A DNA stretch of 64,000 nt, taken from positions 79,766 to 143,765 of the forward strand of contig CAJWLL010000002.1 of NCBI GenBank assembly GCA_913043275.1, given 5' to 3'. The notes beneath the pieces were generated by a model. The model searched no databases. It saw only the letters and a program-made list of their open reading frames with translations, and was not told the origin of the DNA. This document shows, piece after piece, positions 61,783-64,000 of the stretch. The position numbers and the translations under genes are program-made. The stretch comes from an uncultured Flavobacteriaceae bacterium. GTDB lineage: Bacteria > Bacteroidota > Bacteroidia > Flavobacteriales > Flavobacteriaceae. Every line of letters begins with the position of its first letter. Within the stretch, counting starts at the first letter, position 1.

Positions 61783-62679
61783 TTATCCGTTGACAGCCTC
61801 TACCATTTCAACTTTACCGGGAAGCATTTCTTTTAGTATGTTTTCGATGCCATTTTTGAGGGTAAAGTTAGAGGAGGGACATCCACTGCATGCACCTTGA
61901 AGTAATACCTTAACCCTTTTGTCGGTATCCTCGTAGGAGTCAAAAATAATGTTTCCTCCATCTGAAGCCACAGCAGGCTTAACATATTCCTCTAGAATTC
62001 TTACGATTTCCTGCTCAATATCATTCAGAGGGTGATTAGGGTTTGTGTTTTTTCCATTTTGAGCGTTTATAATAAAGGAGGGCCCTAAAATTGTTTTTTC
62101 CTCTTCCAAATAGGATTTGATGAACTCCCTGATTTCCATTATAAATTCATCCCATTGCGTTGTGTCGTTTTTGGTAATGGAAATATAATTTTCATCAATA
62201 AAAACTTCTTCGACAAAAGCAAAATTGAAAAGTTCCTTGACTAAAGGCGCATCTTGAGCACTATCGGTATTTTCGAAAGAGAGTGTCTGATCCGTTATTT
62301 TTTTGTTGGCTACAAACTTCATGACTGATGGGTTGGGGGTGCTTTCTGCATAAACAGTAACAGGTGATTTTTCAACTTTTTTTAACTTATTGAATATCTC
62401 CCCTCCTTCGTTGAGGTAGTCTTCAATCTGATCTGCTACTTCTTTGATGACTTCTTCCCATTCTAAAATATCGAAACGCTCTATGGTTAATGTGCTGTTT
62501 TTCAACACCACTTTTTTAACAAAAGGAAGGAAAAACAATTGTTTAACGAGAGGTGCATCAGCAGCCTGTTCAATATTTAAAAAAGTCTTTGAAACCGAAT
62601 GGTCTAGATCAGGAGTAATTCTAAATTTTGCGACGGTTGCTCCTTTTTTACATGTGGCTACAATGAGAAAATTTTTCAC
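61783..62679 (-). CDS. NifU-family Fe-S scaffold with two Nfu N-terminal domains
   Basis: A 298-aa protein built from two Nfu N-terminal-type domains (about 1-95 and 105-200, each with a repeat of the form DAPLVK-LF-F-FVK/E) and a C-terminal NifU domain (about 220-295). The C-terminal domain carries the cluster-binding CxxC in GACSGCPSS. It transfers assembled Fe-S clusters to target proteins. The tandem N-domain arrangement is typical of Bacteroidota. It starts with GTG at 62679, 10 bp after a perfect promoter box. Convergent with tsaB, 9 bp apart. Confidence 0.93.
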   Translation of the reverse strand: MKNFLIVATCKKGATVAKFRITPDLDHSVSKTFLNIEQAADAPLVKQLFFLPFVKKVVLKNSTLTIERFDILEWEEVIKEVADQIEDYLNEGGEIFNKLKKVEKSPVTVYAESTPNPSVMKFVANKKITDQTLSFENTDSAQDAPLVKELFNFAFVEEVFIDENYISITKNDTTQWDEFIMEIREFIKSYLEEEKTILGPSFIINAQNGKNTNPNHPLNDIEQEIVRILEEYVKPAVASDGGNIIFDSYEDTDKRVKVLLQGACSGCPSSNFTLKNGIENILKEMLPGKVEMVEAVNG

Positions 62680-62688
62680 CTTTTTTCA

Positions 62689-62696
62689 CAAATTTA
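62689..62696 (-). promoter_or_regulatory. Candidate -7 promoter element for the nifU-like gene
   Basis: The minus strand reads TAAATTTG followed by TG, a perfect TAnnTTTG box. It ends 9 bp before the GTG start at 62679, giving a very short leader; the -33 box is weak. The 79-bp divergent gap also has to serve the carbonic anhydrase gene on the other strand. Confidence 0.45.
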
Positions 62697-62758
62697 ATAA
62701 AAAACAATTTCATTGAACTTAGAGATCAATTTTATAATTTAGACATCAAAGCAAAATT

Positions 62759-63268
62759 ATGTTGATCAGGTCAGTTCGGGGTTTCACTCCAAAATATGGT
62801 AAAAATTGTTTTTTTGCTGAAAATTCAACTCTCATTGGCGATCTTATTATGGGAGACGATTGTTCGGTATGGTACCACGCAGTTCTTCGCGGAGATGTTA
62901 ACCGTATCACGGTGGGTCACAGGGTAAATGTTCAGGACGGAGCGGTGATTCACGGAACTTTTGAGAAGTCAGCCACAAACATTGGGAATGATGTTTCCAT
63001 AGGCCATAATGCAATTGTTCACGGTTGTACCATTGAGGATAGGGTTTTGATAGGAATGGGCAGCATTATCATGGACGATAGTGTGGTGTACTCCAATAGC
63101 ATAATTGCCGCAGGCAGTGTTTTGCCAAAAAACACTATTGTTCCTGAAGGCTCTGTTTTTGCGGGTATTCCTGCCATAAAAATTAAAGAAATAAGCCCTG
63201 AACTGCAAAAAGGAGAAATCGAGCGGATTGCTGCCAATTACACTCAATATGCTTCATGGTTCAAATGA
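62759..63268 (+). CDS. Gamma-carbonic-anhydrase-family protein
   Basis: A 169-aa left-handed parallel beta-helix with hexapeptide repeats (IGDLIMGDDCSVWYHAVLRGDVNRI, VNVQDGAVIHGTF). The three putative zinc ligands are His65, His83 and His88 (IHG, GHNAIVHGC). The length fits the short CamH/YrdA/PaaY group, many of which show weak or no carbonic anhydrase activity, so the enzymatic role is uncertain. The C-terminal helix is complete. A shared terminator follows it. Confidence 0.9.
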   Translation: MLIRSVRGFTPKYGKNCFFAENSTLIGDLIMGDDCSVWYHAVLRGDVNRITVGHRVNVQDGAVIHGTFEKSATNIGNDVSIGHNAIVHGCTIEDRVLIGMGSIIMDDSVVYSNSIIAAGSVLPKNTIVPEGSVFAGIPAIKIKEISPELQKGEIERIAANYTQYASWFK

Positions 63269-63276
63269 AGCAAAAA

Positions 63277-63297
63277 AAACTCCCCAGTGGGGAGTTT
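63277..63297 (-). terminator. Intrinsic terminator between convergent genes
   Basis: A 9-bp stem AAACTCCCC / GGGGAGTTT surrounds a 3-nt loop (63286-63288). On the minus strand the stem is followed by a run of eight T (63279-63272), which is strong termination for the OmpH gene. On the plus strand the tail TTTAAAT is weaker, but it may also end the carbonic anhydrase transcript. Confidence 0.88.
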
Positions 63298-63320
63298 AAA
63301 TGTTATAATCCAATAGGAGG

Positions 63321-63830
63321 TTAGAATCCAAGTTCTTTTTTTACATCAGCCATGATGTCTTTTCCTTTGGCGATGATGACACTTCCCCCGGCAGAAGAGT
63401 CCAATACATAATCGTATCCTAAACCAGTAGCTACCTTATCAATAGCCGCTTTTGCCTTATCGATGAGCGGCTTCATCATATCAACAGACTTTTTTTGTAA
63501 ATCCTGAGAAACAGTTTGCTGATATTCCTGGATGTTCTTTTGCATGCCCTCCAGCTCCTTTTGACGTGACTGATTGGTGATTTCTGTTTGGTTAGCAGCA
63601 TCAGCTGCATATGTTTGAGCTTTGGTCTGGAATTCTTTGTAAGTAGTTTCCATGTCCGCAGTGTATGTCTCTTCAAGCTTTTTTAATTCTTTTTGAGCTG
63701 CAATTACTTCAGGCATCTCACTGATCAATTTCTGAACTTCAATGTGTGCCACTTTGGCTTGAGCATATACAATACTCAAAGGAGCCAATAAAAACATTAG
63801 AAGTATAAATAGATTTTTAAAATTTCTCAT
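63321..63830 (-). CDS. OmpH/Skp-family periplasmic chaperone
   Basis: A 169-aa protein with a Sec signal peptide (about 1-23, LFILLMFLLAPLSIVYAQ). A Skp/OmpH domain follows, with a short beta-region (KVAHIEVQKLI) leading into a long charged coiled-coil (about 40-125, AAQKELKKLEETYTADMETT). It returns to strands near the C-terminus (GYDYVLDSSAGGSVIIAKG). Skp trimers hold unfolded outer-membrane proteins in the periplasm. A second OmpH-like gene, whose 3' end is seen at the window edge, lies directly upstream; such pairs occur after bamA in Bacteroidota. Confidence 0.93.
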   Translation of the reverse strand: MRNFKNLFILLMFLLAPLSIVYAQAKVAHIEVQKLISEMPEVIAAQKELKKLEETYTADMETTYKEFQTKAQTYAADAANQTEITNQSRQKELEGMQKNIQEYQQTVSQDLQKKSVDMMKPLIDKAKAAIDKVATGLGYDYVLDSSAGGSVIIAKGKDIMADVKKELGF

Positions 63831-63849
63831 TATTTTAAACTTTATTATT

Positions 63850-64000
63850 TTAATTACTTACCCTGTCTAGAACTTTATTGGCAGAGTTTATTTTTTCTTT
63901 TCTTACTTTGATTCTTTCCTGAACTTGGATTCTTCTCAGGACTAGGTCGCTAATATCGTAATTTTTTGCCGAATACAACATAATTATATCAGAAGATCGG
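63850..64000 (-). CDS. 3' end of a second OmpH/Skp-family gene (partial)
   Basis: The minus strand is open from the window edge to a TAA at 63852-63850, giving the last 49 residues. The piece LYSAKNYDISDLVLRRIQ, followed by a basic coiled-coil tail, resembles the C-terminus of the first OmpH of flavobacterial ompH pairs (the VLYxxxxxDIT/SDLVL motif). It is 19 bp upstream of the complete OmpH gene and is probably cotranscribed with it. The call is based on a short stretch and on context. Confidence 0.65.
   Translation of the reverse strand, partial: RSSDIIMLYSAKNYDISDLVLRRIQVQERIKVRKEKINSANKVLDRVSN

Noticed and set aside
1..64000. Mobile element or integration site
   Set aside because: No transposase, integrase, tRNA gene, terminal repeats or target duplications were seen, although the first 38 kb looks accessory in content.

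Overview
The window is chromosomal DNA of a marine-type flavobacterium (phylum Bacteroidota, class Flavobacteriia). The evidence is a SusC/SusD outer-membrane pair, the gliding and type IX secretion protein SprA (2,489 aa), a TonB with a poly-proline spacer, NifU with duplicated N-terminal domains, an AT-rich sequence, and promoter-like TTTG-N19-TAnnTTTG elements in place of E. coli-type promoters. No rRNA, tRNA, CRISPR array, insertion sequence or phage gene was seen.

Layout. (1) Positions 1-10,068: a truncated DUF5107/TPR gene on the minus strand, divergent from a SusC/SusD pair. A 20-bp perfect hairpin terminator and a large FG-GAP/ASPIC lipoprotein gene follow. (2) 10,252-16,900, plus strand: operon A, with SDR, RraA-like aldolase, second SDR, enolase-superfamily dehydratase, an NTF2-RidA fusion, creatininase-family hydrolase, SSS sodium symporter and a 44-aa membrane peptide overlapping the symporter by 4 bp. 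(3) 24,597-16,928, minus strand: operon B, with FucP-type transporter, neutral-ceramidase-like protein, RidA, D-threonine-aldolase-like PLP enzyme, class III aminotransferase, 3-hydroxyacyl-CoA-dehydrogenase-like enzyme and M19 dipeptidase. (4) 34,189-24,847, minus strand: operon C, nine genes. Eight products carry Sec, Tat or lipoprotein signals; the ninth is a BASS-type transporter. (5) 34,220-38,498, plus strand: SMP-30 lactonase lipoprotein, a 59-aa stump of an SSS symporter, AGE-family epimerase and an FAD-dependent lipoprotein oxidoreductase. (6) 38,529-64,000: conserved core genes. These are malic enzyme, ruvA, sprA, gcvH, tonB, a heme O synthase/cytochrome oxidase assembly operon, a split MacB-type efflux operon with adaptor and TolC, tsaB, nifU, a gamma-carbonic anhydrase and two OmpH/Skp genes.

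How the genes may work together. Regions 1-5 look like an accessory scavenging island. SusC/SusD would import a ligand across the outer membrane, and three compact operons, each with its own inner-membrane transporter, would degrade sugar-acid-like or amino-acid-like compounds. Four RidA domains lie within about 15 kb, two of them beside PLP enzymes that could release enamine or imine intermediates. In operon C the PLP enzyme, both RidAs, the RraA protein and the amidohydrolase all have export signals. This suggests a pathway run outside the cytoplasm, with a BASS carrier importing the product. That is the most unusual system in the window. The substrates cannot be read from the sequence.
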